Origin: Runella sp. SP2
GTDB lineage: Bacteria > Bacteroidota > Bacteroidia > Cytophagales > Spirosomataceae
DNA: 64,000 nucleotides
NCBI RefSeq assembly: GCF_003711225.1
Contig: NZ_CP031030.1
Span: 5,740,001-5,804,000 of the forward strand
Direction: 5' to 3'
Shown here: piece by piece, positions 18,257 to 26,949 of the stretch
Layout: the number at the start of each line of letters is the position of its first letter
How positions within the stretch are numbered: position 1 is the first letter of the stretch
The notes under the pieces: generated by a model
What the model saw: the letters and a program-made list of their open reading frames with translations, nothing else
Told to the model about the DNA's origin: nothing
Database searches by the model: none
Made by a program: the position numbers and the translations under genes

Positions 18257-18601
18257 TTATATCGTCATCCCAAATGCTGGCAACGATTGTGGTGCAATCG
18301 AATCCCACAAACGGTTTCGTTGTTCGCGGACTTCTTGCAAGGTTTTGCTCCCCAGTACGGTTACACTAAATAAGCGCTTACGACGCCCGCCACGCTCGGC
18401 GGTAGCATCGCCCATTTTCGACGATAGCATTCCTTTTTCTTCAAGCCGATGCAAGGCCGCATGTACCGCACTGATGCTCACATTTCGTCCAGTTTGTCGG
18501 TCTAACTCGTCGGTGATGGCTATTCCGTAAGCTCCTTCACCAAGAATAGCCACGGTCAAGAGTACAATTTCTTCAAACTCGCCTAAATACGTTCGTTTCA
18601 T
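18257..18601 (-). CDS. PadR-family transcriptional regulator
   Basis: A 114-residue winged-helix protein beginning MKRTYLGEFEEIVLLTVAIL, with VHAALHRLEEKGMLSS in the recognition region and ERGGRRKRLFSVTVLG in the wing. First gene of a four-gene operon with the permeases at 15575-18241, 12856-15492 and 10466-12844. Unlike the other two PadR genes, no TGTCC/GGACA palindrome and no convincing sigma-54 promoter was found in the 117 bp upstream, so this operon may be regulated differently. Confidence 0.9.
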   Translation of the reverse strand: MKRTYLGEFEEIVLLTVAILGEGAYGIAITDELDRQTGRNVSISAVHAALHRLEEKGMLSSKMGDATAERGGRRKRLFSVTVLGSKTLQEVREQRNRLWDSIAPQSLPAFGMTI

Positions 18602-18663
18602 AATTGAATATCGTTGTTCTAAAAGAGGAGAGGTATTACTTCAACTTTTGTAGAATTAATACT

Positions 18664-18702
18664 TCCAAAAAAGGTTCAACCTCAAAACAAAGGTTGAACC
18701 TT
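18664..18702 (-). terminator. Rho-independent terminator of the fusion-protein/ATPase operon
   Basis: Perfect 12-bp arms AAGGTTCAACCT / AGGTTGAACCTT with an 8-base loop, followed on the minus strand by TTTTTT. It follows the stop of the 18719-19282 gene and separates that operon from PadR at 18257-18601. Confidence 0.9.
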
Positions 18703-18718
18703 CTTCAAACACCCAAGG

Positions 18719-19282
18719 CTATTTTTTCAAGCCCAGCTCTTGTTCTATTTTTTCAATGATGTTGTTGCGCTCTTTTTCTGATTTATCGGCGGCATTGATT
18801 GTCCGTTCGTAAATCACCTCTTCACCGTCTTTATTAAAACGGTAACGCATAAAAAGCTCGCCCGTTTCCGAGTTATATTTTACCTCTTTTTCAAACCCAT
18901 CTTTCAACGGTTTGGAAGTAGAATGGCCGCTGCGGTGATACCCATCCGAATACGTTGCCCCCGAAAACGGCGTTGGAGGGGTCGGAGGTACAGGAGGAGT
19001 TGGAGGAGTAGCCGGTGTGGGGGGCGTTGGCGGTACAGGAGGTGTAGGGGATTGAATTCCTAACGAATCCAAGACATGATCGCGCAATTCTTTTCGTTCG
19101 GTTTTGCTCAAATGCGCAACGTCGAAGGTGCGGTCATACTGAATCGCCCGCCCGTCTATCGTTCCTTTGACCCGAATTGACATCGTTTGGCCGTTGTCAT
19201 CAATACTGCTACTGATAGAGCGGTGTTGGGCTACGACCATTGAACTCACAAATAATAAACCAACGATTGATAAGGTTTTCAT
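18719..19282 (-). CDS. Secreted protein with two homologous modules joined by a Pro/Thr linker
   Basis: A 187-residue exported protein. Residues 1-18 are a signal peptide (MKTLSIVGLLFVSSMVVA). Residues about 28-77 and 136-187 look like two copies of one module: IQYDRTFDVAHLSKTER resembles VIYERTINAADKSEKER, each followed by a helix ending LDSLGI or EQELGL. Between them is a run of PPTPP-type repeats (about 80-105). It is the last gene of the operon with the fusion protein, ATPase and permease, 12 bp after the permease stop. I do not recognise the family. A periplasmic sensor, scaffold or stress-induced protein is possible from context only. Confidence 0.8.
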   Translation of the reverse strand: MKTLSIVGLLFVSSMVVAQHRSISSSIDDNGQTMSIRVKGTIDGRAIQYDRTFDVAHLSKTERKELRDHVLDSLGIQSPTPPVPPTPPTPATPPTPPVPPTPPTPFSGATYSDGYHRSGHSTSKPLKDGFEKEVKYNSETGELFMRYRFNKDGEEVIYERTINAADKSEKERNNIIEKIEQELGLKK

Positions 19283-19294
19283 GGCAGGAAAGGG

Positions 19295-21652
19295 TTAATC
19301 AGTTTTCAATGATTTTACAGGATTCATCAACGCGGCGCGAATGGCCTGAGAACTCACCGTTAGGAGCGCTATAAAAACCGCAACAACGGCCGCCAAAGCA
19401 AAATACCACCACTCAATTTCGATGCGATAGGCGTATTTTTCGAGCCAACCTTTTAAGAAATACCACGCAATAGGAAAGGCAATCAAAGTAGCTACCAACA
19501 CCAATTTGATAAACTCTGCCGACAGCATACCGACCAAGTTGGTCACGCTGGCTCCGAGCACTTTTCGCACGCCAATTTCTTTGGTACGTTGTTCGGCGGT
19601 GAATGCTGCCAAGCCAAACAGCCCTAAACACGAAATAAAAATAGCCAAGAAGGCAAAGAAATTTGACAGTTGATTGACCACCTCCTCGCTTTTGTATTGT
19701 TTGGCGTACTCTTGGTCGGTAAATGAATATTTAAACGGAAAACTCGGATTAAACTTCTTGAATGTTTTTTCAAGGTTCGCCAACGCATCCTTGGTTTTGC
19801 CTGCTTCTGCCCTCACAATCACTACCCCCCAATTTTCAGTTTTGGGTTGTAGGCGTAGAATCAGGGGTTCGATGGTTGAGTGCAACGAGTTATAGTGAAA
19901 ATCTTTCATCAAGCCCACAATCGTTCCCTTACGTCCCCACATGGTCATTTCTTTACCAACGGGGTCTTTGTAACCCATCTTCTTAGCACTTGCTTCGTTG
20001 ATGATGTAGTTGGTCGTATCCGTGCCGTATTGCTCACCAAAATCACGTCCGCCTACAAGCTTAATGCCCATGGTTTGGATATAATCGTACGAAATGGCAT
20101 TTTGGGCAAACAACAATAACTGAGTTGTGTCTTTGCCTGGCCACGTAACGCCTTGGGTAGAAGAACCAACTTCCAACGGATTGGCCTGCGAAAGCGTGAC
20201 GTGCTTAATCCCTGGCTGCCGTTGAAGTTCTTGTTTAAACGAAGAGAAATTTGTTTGTAAATCCCCTTCTAACGGCATATATACTAAGTTTTCGCGGTCG
20301 TATCCCGAATTTTTGGTTTGAAGATAATCCAGTTGTTCGTGAACAATCACCATGCCCACTATGAGCATAATCGACAACGCAAACTGAAACACTACCAAGC
20401 CTTTACGAAAATAAGTAGCGCTCGGTTTAAACTTCAATGAACCTTTGAGTACCACCACGGGGTTGAGCGAAGACATAAAAAGTGCGGGGTAACTTCCTGC
20501 AACCAAGCCCGTGAACACCGTCAAGCCCAGCAAAGTGGCTAGAATGCGCGGGTCGGTGAAATTGAGCGTCAGTTCTTTTTCGGTAAGAAGATTAAATGTT
20601 GGCAGTAACAAAAAGACCAACACAATCGAAATCAGCAGCGACAATAACGTAATCAGGATAGCCTCTCCCATAAATTGCCCCACCAAAACACCTTTAACGG
20701 CTCCAATCACTTTGCGAACGCCTACTTCTTTGGCACGTTTGACGGAGCGTGCCGTCGCCAAATTCATAAAGTTGATGCAGGCAATGAGCAAAATAACGAT
20801 GGCTACAATTGAGAAAATCCGCACGTATTCGATGCGCCCACCGTCTTGCTTTCCCGAATCCCATTTTGAATACAAATACGATTCTGGAAAAGATTGTAAA
20901 AACAATTCAACGTTGCTGTCTTTATTCTTGGTTTTGATGTAGCCCTTGATTTTGGCGTTTACCTTCTCCAATGAAGCATTTTTGGCCAACAGCACATAAC
21001 AGCGCGGACCATTATTTCCCCACTCTTTCGACCACGCATTGGTTTTTTGCCAGCGGTCGTAGCTCATCAAAAAATCAAACTGTATCGAACTCTTTTGGGG
21101 AATTTCCTTGAGTACTCCCGTTACCATGACCGCGTCTTTGTTGTCCACCTTAATGGTTTTACCGATGGGGTCTTGGTTAGGAAAATACTTTTGGGCTAAC
21201 TTTTGTGAAATCACCACGCCATCAGGACGTTTGAGGGCGGTTTTAGCGTCGCCTTTTTCCAATGGGAAACTAAACAAACGCAAGAAATCGCCTTGGACAT
21301 AACGCCCTTTTTCCTTGTCAAAGGTATTTCCCACGGTAAAGAGCGGCTGTTCTTCCCACAAAAACTGGCTCGCCATTTCTATTTCGGGGATGTCTTTGGT
21401 GATGTTTTCAGCCAAAATCCCAGGAGTAGAAGGATACGTTTCAATTTTTCCAGAATAGTACTGATTTTCCATCACCCGATAAAGGCGAGCGCCGTTGGCG
21501 TGAAAACCATCCATGTTTATTTCATCTTGCACCCAAAGCATAATCATCAGGCTGCAAGCCATACCAAGGGCCAACCCCATGATATTAATAAACGAATAAA
21601 CCTTGTTTTTGAGCAGATTGCGGAACGCAATCGTGAAGTAATTTCTTATCAT
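19295..21652 (-). CDS. FtsX/MacB-type ABC permease, no prefix domain, with its own ATPase
   Basis: A 785-residue two-module permease. The longer frame to 21685 adds MPFLLSFTHTA, but the paralogue-matching start MIRNYFTIAFRNLLKNK is the ATG at 21652. Cytoplasmic motifs are AKEVGVRKVIGA near residue 309 and KEIGVRKVLGAS near 692, with large periplasmic domains and about eight membrane helices in total. It is the only permease here in an operon with both an ATPase (21745-22422) and a fusion protein (22553-23860), so these three probably form a MacAB-like or LolCDE-like complex. The substrate is unknown. Confidence 0.9.
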   Translation of the reverse strand: MIRNYFTIAFRNLLKNKVYSFINIMGLALGMACSLMIMLWVQDEINMDGFHANGARLYRVMENQYYSGKIETYPSTPGILAENITKDIPEIEMASQFLWEEQPLFTVGNTFDKEKGRYVQGDFLRLFSFPLEKGDAKTALKRPDGVVISQKLAQKYFPNQDPIGKTIKVDNKDAVMVTGVLKEIPQKSSIQFDFLMSYDRWQKTNAWSKEWGNNGPRCYVLLAKNASLEKVNAKIKGYIKTKNKDSNVELFLQSFPESYLYSKWDSGKQDGGRIEYVRIFSIVAIVILLIACINFMNLATARSVKRAKEVGVRKVIGAVKGVLVGQFMGEAILITLLSLLISIVLVFLLLPTFNLLTEKELTLNFTDPRILATLLGLTVFTGLVAGSYPALFMSSLNPVVVLKGSLKFKPSATYFRKGLVVFQFALSIMLIVGMVIVHEQLDYLQTKNSGYDRENLVYMPLEGDLQTNFSSFKQELQRQPGIKHVTLSQANPLEVGSSTQGVTWPGKDTTQLLLFAQNAISYDYIQTMGIKLVGGRDFGEQYGTDTTNYIINEASAKKMGYKDPVGKEMTMWGRKGTIVGLMKDFHYNSLHSTIEPLILRLQPKTENWGVVIVRAEAGKTKDALANLEKTFKKFNPSFPFKYSFTDQEYAKQYKSEEVVNQLSNFFAFLAIFISCLGLFGLAAFTAEQRTKEIGVRKVLGASVTNLVGMLSAEFIKLVLVATLIAFPIAWYFLKGWLEKYAYRIEIEWWYFALAAVVAVFIALLTVSSQAIRAALMNPVKSLKTD

Positions 21653-21744
21653 AGCTGTATGGGTAAAAGACAATAGAAAGGGCAAAGAATTGTAGAAACT
21701 CCGTGCCCTTTACGTCAAGAAATATAATGGATAGGAATACGTGA

Positions 21745-22422
21745 TTAGACGCGCATTTTTTCCGTAACTACCTTACCATCAAACAAATTGACAATACGGT
21801 GAGCAAATCCTGCATCGTACGGAGAGTGAGTTACCATGACGATACTCGTCCCTTCGTCGTTGAGTTGGATGAGGAGTTTCATTACCTCTTCGCCGTTGGC
21901 AGAGTCGAGGTTACCCGTAGGCTCATCGGCCAAAATTAGTTTGGGTTTGGCAACAACCGCCCGCGCAATTGCCGTACGCTGTTGTTGCCCCCCTGATAGC
22001 TGTTGAGGGAAGTGATTGCGACGGTGCATGATATTCATGCGGGTCAATACGGTTTCGACCATTTCTTTGCGCTCGTTGGCTGGTACTTTCAAGTATAGCA
22101 ACGGAAGCTCGACGTTTTCATACACCGTAAGTTCGTCGATGAGGTTAAAACTTTGGAACACAAACCCAATGTTTCCTTTGCGGAGTTGGGCCCGTTGGCG
22201 CTCCGACAAAGTAGCCACTTCGGTTCCGTGGAAGTCATAGCTTCCTCCCGAAGGGTTGTCTAGCAAGCCTACTATATTTAGTAACGTAGATTTTCCACAG
22301 CCTGATGGCCCCATGATGGCCACAAACTCGCCATCTTTTACTTCCAAGTCTATTCCGTTCAGGGCTGTAGTTTCAACTTCTTCAGTTGAGAAGATTTTTT
22401 GAAGGTTGGTTATTTTGATCAT
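21745..22422 (-). CDS. ABC transporter ATPase, MacB/LolD type
   Basis: A 225-residue nucleotide-binding subunit from the ATG at 22422 ([11 protein letters not shown]); an upstream start at 22443 would lie in a palindromic repeat. Walker [10 protein letters not shown] (38-46), Q-loop Q90, signature LSGGQ (142-146), Walker B LILADE (162-167) and switch His199 are all intact, so it should be active. It powers FtsX-type permeases, certainly a candidate for the neighbour at 19295-21652. It is the only ABC ATPase in the window, against eight permeases, so sharing among them is a reasonable inference. It lies in an operon between the fusion protein and the permease. Confidence 0.93.
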   Translation of the reverse strand: MIKITNLQKIFSTEEVETTALNGIDLEVKDGEFVAIMGPSGCGKSTLLNIVGLLDNPSGGSYDFHGTEVATLSERQRAQLRKGNIGFVFQSFNLIDELTVYENVELPLLYLKVPANERKEMVETVLTRMNIMHRRNHFPQQLSGGQQQRTAIARAVVAKPKLILADEPTGNLDSANGEEVMKLLIQLNDEGTSIVMVTHSPYDAGFAHRIVNLFDGKVVTEKMRV

Positions 22423-22423
22423 G

Positions 22424-22547
22424 TCAAGCCCCCTAACCCCCAATGGGGGAACGCCAGGGTCAGCGGTTTTGTGTGTTTATGTTTTTTTCGAAATAATTGG
22501 CTGTTTAAGCCCCCATCGGACGGTACGCCAGCGAGGTTTGGGGGCTT
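22424..22547. repeat. Intra-operon palindromic repeats
   Basis: Two C/G-rich hairpins in the 130-bp gap between the fusion protein and the ATPase: CCCCCTAACCCCCAATGGGGG at 22431-22447 and surroundings, and AAGCCCCC..GGGGGCTT at 22507-22547. There is no T-run, so they may be mRNA stabilising or attenuating structures, or a dispersed repeat. Confidence 0.5.
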
Positions 22548-22552
22548 GTATA

Positions 22553-23860
22553 TTACTTCATTTCCAATACTTCCTTATCACCAAAATTAGCATACGAGCT
22601 GGTGATAACTTTCTCGCCTGGTTGCAAGCCTTCGAGTACTTCGTAGAACTCTGGGTTTTTGCGACCAAGGGTAATGTTGCGTTTGCTTGCGCGCTTTCCG
22701 CTGTTGTCTAAGACATACACCCAATTTCCGCCCGTATCAGAGAAGAACCCTCCGACTGGTAGCAACATTGCTTTTTCGGCCTTGCCCAATTCCAAACGAA
22801 TCGGGGTCGATTGCCCACGCTTGATTCCTTCTGGCGCTCCTTTCGGGAAGCTCATATCTACTTCAAAACGACCGTTGCGTACTTCTGGATAAATGCGGGT
22901 GATTTGGAGGGCGTGTTCTTTTCCATTAAAATCAAAATTTCCTAAAAGCCCCACAAAAATCCGTGAAATATAATGCTCGTCAATCGCTACACGCATTTTA
23001 AAACCATCCAAGTCATCAATTTGGCCAATGTTTTGTCCTTGGCTGATGTTTGACCCTACTTCTACGTCAATCGACGACAACATCCCGCTTACGGGTGCTT
23101 TTACCACTAAGTTATCGAGGGTTTGACGCCACAATTCCACGTTTTTCTGAGTACGCACCAGCGTTCCTTCCAGCTGTGAAATCTGCATTTTGGCGTTTTC
23201 TTCTTGATAGTTTTGCGACTCTGTTTCAATATCACGTTGTTTTACCAACAATTCGTAATCACGCTTCGACTTCAAAAAATCAGACTCAGGAATGACCTTG
23301 TCTTTGAACAACTTTTGGTTACGGTCGTAACTATCTTTGGCTTGATCAATTCTAAAATCAAGGTCATTGAGTGTACGACGCATATTAAATCGGTTGACGC
23401 GCAACTGCTGGCGGGTATTTTGAAGGTCGTTGACCAATCGACTTGCTTCGGTTTCTGATTGCAAGAAGTTAAGCTTCAAGTTTTGGTTTTCAAGGCGCAA
23501 AAGCACTTGGCCTTGGCTTACCATACTCCCCCCTTCTACTATTTTTTCTTTCACGTATCCGCCCACAATCGCGTCAAGGCGAATCGTTTTGAGGGGTTGA
23601 ACTACGCCCGTTACCACAATAAATTCATCAAACGACCCCGTTGAAACGCTTGATACCGTCAATTTATCGGCTTCTACGTTGAGTTTTGAACGTTTATCTG
23701 AAAAGAATACTTGGTATCCAATGAAAGCGATGATGGCGCCGCCGCCTACCACCAAAATGATACGCTGTGTATTCCAAAATTTCTTTTTCCGAACGCGATC
23801 CATTGATCCTTGTGTACTGTTGTTTGAAGTTTGGTTGCTAAGTGGATGTTTGACTTCCAT
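22553..23860 (-). CDS. HlyD/MacA-like periplasmic adaptor (membrane fusion protein)
   Basis: A 435-residue adaptor. N-terminal cytoplasmic tail (about 1-27, rich in N, T, K, R), one membrane anchor (about 32-50, IILVVGGGAIIAFIGYQVFF), first half of a lipoyl domain (IVGGYVKEKIVEGGSMVSQGQVLLRL), a long coiled-coil hairpin (about 120-235), the second lipoyl half (VKAPVSGMLSSIDVEVGSNI), then beta-barrel and membrane-proximal domains. It would bridge an inner-membrane ABC permease to an outer-membrane TolC-like channel. First gene of the operon with the ATPase, permease and secreted protein. The promoter region carries a good sigma-54 site (24015-24030) and the palindrome at 24085-24121. Confidence 0.92.
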   Translation of the reverse strand: MEVKHPLSNQTSNNSTQGSMDRVRKKKFWNTQRIILVVGGGAIIAFIGYQVFFSDKRSKLNVEADKLTVSSVSTGSFDEFIVVTGVVQPLKTIRLDAIVGGYVKEKIVEGGSMVSQGQVLLRLENQNLKLNFLQSETEASRLVNDLQNTRQQLRVNRFNMRRTLNDLDFRIDQAKDSYDRNQKLFKDKVIPESDFLKSKRDYELLVKQRDIETESQNYQEENAKMQISQLEGTLVRTQKNVELWRQTLDNLVVKAPVSGMLSSIDVEVGSNISQGQNIGQIDDLDGFKMRVAIDEHYISRIFVGLLGNFDFNGKEHALQITRIYPEVRNGRFEVDMSFPKGAPEGIKRGQSTPIRLELGKAEKAMLLPVGGFFSDTGGNWVYVLDNSGKRASKRNITLGRKNPEFYEVLEGLQPGEKVITSSYANFGDKEVLEMK

Positions 23861-24014
23861 GGGTGCATTTGTTAATTCTGATGAATTTAAAATTTTTTAA
23901 ACAATAATGGCTGTTAAAAACAACGCCTTGTCTGGCTCACGGTTCTCTAACCTAAACTAAAATCCTTCAATTGTATGTGTTCTTATGGCTGTATGAGTAC
24001 TGTACCTCTCTTTA

Positions 24015-24030
24015 TCCAATACCCGTGCCA
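24015..24030 (-). promoter_or_regulatory. Sigma-54 promoter (C) of the fusion-protein operon
   Basis: Minus-strand TGGCACGGGTATTGGA: perfect -24 TGGCACG, correct spacing and TTGG instead of TTGC at -12. It is 56 bp from the enhancer-like palindrome at 24085-24121. The leader to the start at 23860 would be roughly 140-145 nt. Confidence 0.7.
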
Positions 24031-24084
24031 GAACCATAAGTGATTGAATTTTAGACAATTATTCAAAAATACCATTTCTAATTT

Positions 24085-24121
24085 TGTCCGTTTTCGGACA
24101 AGCATTGTACGGCGGTGGACA
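24085..24121. promoter_or_regulatory. Bipartite palindrome, putative NtrC-type enhancer site C
   Basis: TGTCC-GTTTTC-GGACA, 5-bp spacer, TGTAC-GGCGGT-GGACA, the same layout as 3939-3976 and 9874-9910. It sits in the 384-bp divergent gap and is almost exactly centred: 56 bp to the -24 GG of the leftward promoter (24028-24029) and 55 bp to that of the rightward one (24176-24177). It is likely bound by the regulator encoded next to it (24245-25621), which would then control itself and the efflux operon. Confidence 0.75.
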
Positions 24122-24174
24122 GGATTAAAAAGTACGTATTTTCTTACTGATTGATTATGAGGGATTTTGTAACT

Positions 24175-24190
24175 TGGCACTCTTATTGGG
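24175..24190 (+). promoter_or_regulatory. Sigma-54 promoter (D) of the regulator-kinase operon
   Basis: TGGCACTCTTATTGGG with correct -24/-12 spacing. It shares the TTGG -12 variant with promoter C. It lies 55-70 bp before the ATG at 24245, giving a leader of about 44 nt, and 55 bp from the palindrome at 24085-24121. Confidence 0.65.
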
Positions 24191-24244
24191 TAAACTCCGT
24201 TAGCGTTTAAAACCCTCTGTAAACAACAATCGTATAAATACCTC

Positions 24245-25621
24245 ATGCTTTCAGCCAAAATCCTCATTGTTGACGACGACGTAGATGTGCTTAGTGCTGC
24301 TAAACTGATGCTCAAACGCCATTTTAGTCAAATAGATATTGAAAAAAATCCGCAACGAATTCCATTTTTGGTCACCAACGGCGACTATGACGCGATTTTG
24401 CTGGACATGAACTTCACCCGCGACGTTATCAGTGGTAAAGAAGGATTTGATTGGCTCGACCGTATTTTAGACATTGACCCGCTGGCCGTAGTAGTTCTTT
24501 TTACGGCTTTCGGAAACGTAGAAATGGCCGTTCGTGCGATGAAATCAGGGGCGATGGATTTTGTTTTGAAGCCTTGGGAAAACGACAAACTGCTCGCTAC
24601 CCTGCAAGCAGCCGTCCAAAAACGGGCAGAAAATAAAGCACATGCCAATGTGCAACCTACCTCCGCTACGCCCACCGCCCCGCCTAAAACCGTTGCCAAA
24701 CCGACGCAATCCACTTTTTTGGCAACCAGCCCAATCATGCAGCAGCTGTATGCTACCGTTGAGCGCGTAGCTTCTACCGATGCAACAGTATTGATTTTGG
24801 GAGAAAACGGGACGGGAAAAAGTGATTTAGCCCAACTTCTTCACCAAAAATCCAACCGTACCGAAAAGCCATTCGTCACCGTCGATTTGGGAGCTATTCC
24901 CGAAAGTCTGTTTGAAAGTGAGCTTTTCGGAAGTGTCAAAGGAGCGTTTACTGATGCAAAAGAAGACCGCGCAGGACGGTTTGAAGAAGCCCACGGCGGA
25001 ACGTTGTTTTTGGACGAAATCGGGAATTTATCACTTCCCATGCAAGCCAAATTACTTTCGGTCTTACAAAGCCGCCTCGTGACGCGCGTCGGCTCCAACA
25101 AGCCCAAACAAATCGACGTCCGCGTGATTTGTGCCACCAATCAGCCGCTCGCCCAAATGGTAGCTGAGCGTACTTTTCGCCAAGATTTACTATACCGTAT
25201 CAATACCATTGAGCTTCGCCTTCCCCCACTTCGCGAGCGACCAGAAGACATTGTTCCGTTGGCGGAGTTGTTCTTAAAACAATACCGTCATCAGTACAAA
25301 CGTGTGGTGACGGCGTTCAGTGCGGCCCTTGTCAAACAACTTCAACGCTACAATTGGCCTGGAAATGTGCGAGAATTGCGAAGTGCGGTAGAGCGGGCCA
25401 TTATTTTGACCCAAAACTCTACCCTCCAGCCCGAAGATTTTTTCCAAAACGCCTTTACCGAAGCTTCTCAGTTCAATGAAACGTTTCAGTTGGAAGAAAT
25501 GGAAAAACAACTGATTGTGAAGGCCATGAAGAAATACAACGGTAATATCACAGAAGTAGCGCGCGAATTGGGTCTTTCACGGCAAGCGTTGTATCGGCGC
25601 ATGGAAAAATACGGACTATGA
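24245..25621 (+). CDS. NtrC-family sigma-54-dependent response regulator
   Basis: A 458-residue activator. Receiver domain (about 4-122) with acidic pocket D10-D12, phosphoacceptor D54, T87 and K109. Ala/Pro/Thr-rich linker about 130-158. AAA+ sigma-54 interaction domain (about 160-385) with Walker A GENGTGKS (186-193) and Walker B GGTLFLDEIG (251-260). The sigma-54-contact loop is GAFTDA (233-238), not the usual GAFTGA. C-terminal Fis-type helix-turn-helix (VARELGLSRQALYRRMEKY). It overlaps the kinase gene by 4 bp. The three TGTCC/GGACA palindromes are its likely targets, implying control of the permease array and autoregulation (inference). Confidence 0.95.
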   Translation: MLSAKILIVDDDVDVLSAAKLMLKRHFSQIDIEKNPQRIPFLVTNGDYDAILLDMNFTRDVISGKEGFDWLDRILDIDPLAVVVLFTAFGNVEMAVRAMKSGAMDFVLKPWENDKLLATLQAAVQKRAENKAHANVQPTSATPTAPPKTVAKPTQSTFLATSPIMQQLYATVERVASTDATVLILGENGTGKSDLAQLLHQKSNRTEKPFVTVDLGAIPESLFESELFGSVKGAFTDAKEDRAGRFEEAHGGTLFLDEIGNLSLPMQAKLLSVLQSRLVTRVGSNKPKQIDVRVICATNQPLAQMVAERTFRQDLLYRINTIELRLPPLRERPEDIVPLAELFLKQYRHQYKRVVTAFSAALVKQLQRYNWPGNVRELRSAVERAIILTQNSTLQPEDFFQNAFTEASQFNETFQLEEMEKQLIVKAMKKYNGNITEVARELGLSRQALYRRMEKYGL

Positions 25622-26946
25622 GACATTTCTCTATTGGTATTCTTTGGCGCATCGTCCTACTGGTATTTTTTGTTGGAATGGCGGTTTATTTCGGCAACAA
25701 AGAACAGTGGACGGCCGTATCGCTGCTTGGGATATTGGGGGCAGCCGCCATGTTTAATTTGTACCACTATGTCACGAACATCAACCGAAAACTGTCTCGT
25801 TTTTTTGAATCAGTTCGGTACTCTGATTTTGCGGTAAAATTCCGTTCAGACGACAAAATGGGGGATAGTTTTCGCGAAATTAATCAGCAGTTCAACGAAG
25901 TACTCGAAGCCTTTCGCATCGCTCGTGCCGAAAAGGAAGCCAATTTACAGTACCTCAACACCATCGTTCAGCAAATTAATACGGGTTTGATAAGTTTTGG
26001 CAGCGATGGTCGCGTCGAACTGGTCAACAGCGCAGCCCTAAAGATGCTGAGTATTTATCGCCTCCGCCAACTTGAAGATTTACAAGAACCTCATCCTCAA
26101 CTATTTTCGCTTATATCAAACATTAAAACGGGAGTAAAACAACTCTACGAAACCCCCGACGACGAGTCGCTTTCGGTACAAGCAACCCAAATTCAACTAC
26201 GGGGCAAAGTCCTTAGGATTGTGGTTCTTCAAAACATTCAGTCAGAACTCCAACAGAAAGAAGTGGAGGCTTGGCAAAACCTGACGCGCGTGCTTCGACA
26301 CGAAATAATGAATTCGTTGGCGCCGATTTTGTCGTTGGTTGGAACCATGAAAGAGATTGTCCAATTGGACATTCAACCCGAAATCCCTGAAAACGAAGGA
26401 CTTCAAGATTTGACCGAAGCACTCCAAACCATTGAAAAGCGCAGTACAGGGATTATTCAGTTTGTGAATGCTTACCGCGACTTCACGGCGCTGCCAAAAC
26501 CCACTTTTGCCGAAATTTCGGTCAAGGAGCTTCTTCAGCGGGTGGTTCAGCTGTTCCAAAAAAGCTTACAAGAATCGTCGGTACAGTTAAACGTGAGCGT
26601 CGTTCCCGATACCCTTCTTCTTAATGCCGATGCTGATCAGATTGAGCAAGTTATTATCAACCTCATTAAAAACGCCATCGAAGCTTTGCAGGGCAACCCT
26701 GAACCTTTGATTACTGTCAAAGCCCATTCGGACATCAACCAACGAACCTACATTGAAGTCGCTGATAATGGTTCGGGCATCGAGCCTGAGGCATTGGAGC
26801 GTATTTTCATTCCGTTTTATACCACAAAAAAAACAGGCTCAGGGATTGGTCTGAGCCTATCAAGGCAAATTTTACAGCAACATGGCGGCTCACTTACGGC
26901 TACCTCAGAAGTTGGCGAAGGCACTTCGTTTGTGATGGCGCTGTAA
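25618..26946 (+). CDS. Membrane histidine kinase (NtrB-like)
   Basis: A 442-residue sensor kinase. Two close membrane helices (about 8-25 and 32-50) leave almost no periplasmic loop, so it probably senses a membrane or cytoplasmic signal. Then a HAMP-like linker (about 50-105), a PAS-like region (about 108-210), and a dimerisation domain with phospho-acceptor H228 in VLRHEIMNSLAPI. The ATPase domain has N-box NLIKNAIEAL, G1 DNGSGI and G2 GSGIGLSLS. The ATG overlaps the stop of the response regulator, so the two form a cognate pair. Its gene converges on the DUF1501 gene with a 3-bp gap. Confidence 0.93.
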   Translation: MRHFSIGILWRIVLLVFFVGMAVYFGNKEQWTAVSLLGILGAAAMFNLYHYVTNINRKLSRFFESVRYSDFAVKFRSDDKMGDSFREINQQFNEVLEAFRIARAEKEANLQYLNTIVQQINTGLISFGSDGRVELVNSAALKMLSIYRLRQLEDLQEPHPQLFSLISNIKTGVKQLYETPDDESLSVQATQIQLRGKVLRIVVLQNIQSELQQKEVEAWQNLTRVLRHEIMNSLAPILSLVGTMKEIVQLDIQPEIPENEGLQDLTEALQTIEKRSTGIIQFVNAYRDFTALPKPTFAEISVKELLQRVVQLFQKSLQESSVQLNVSVVPDTLLLNADADQIEQVIINLIKNAIEALQGNPEPLITVKAHSDINQRTYIEVADNGSGIEPEALERIFIPFYTTKKTGSGIGLSLSRQILQQHGGSLTATSEVGEGTSFVMAL

Positions 26947-26949
26947 GGA

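Noticed and set aside
18602-18718. Sigma-54 promoter before PadR at 18257-18601
   Set aside because: TTTGGAAG with no matching -12 box and no TGTCC/GGACA palindrome; not supported.
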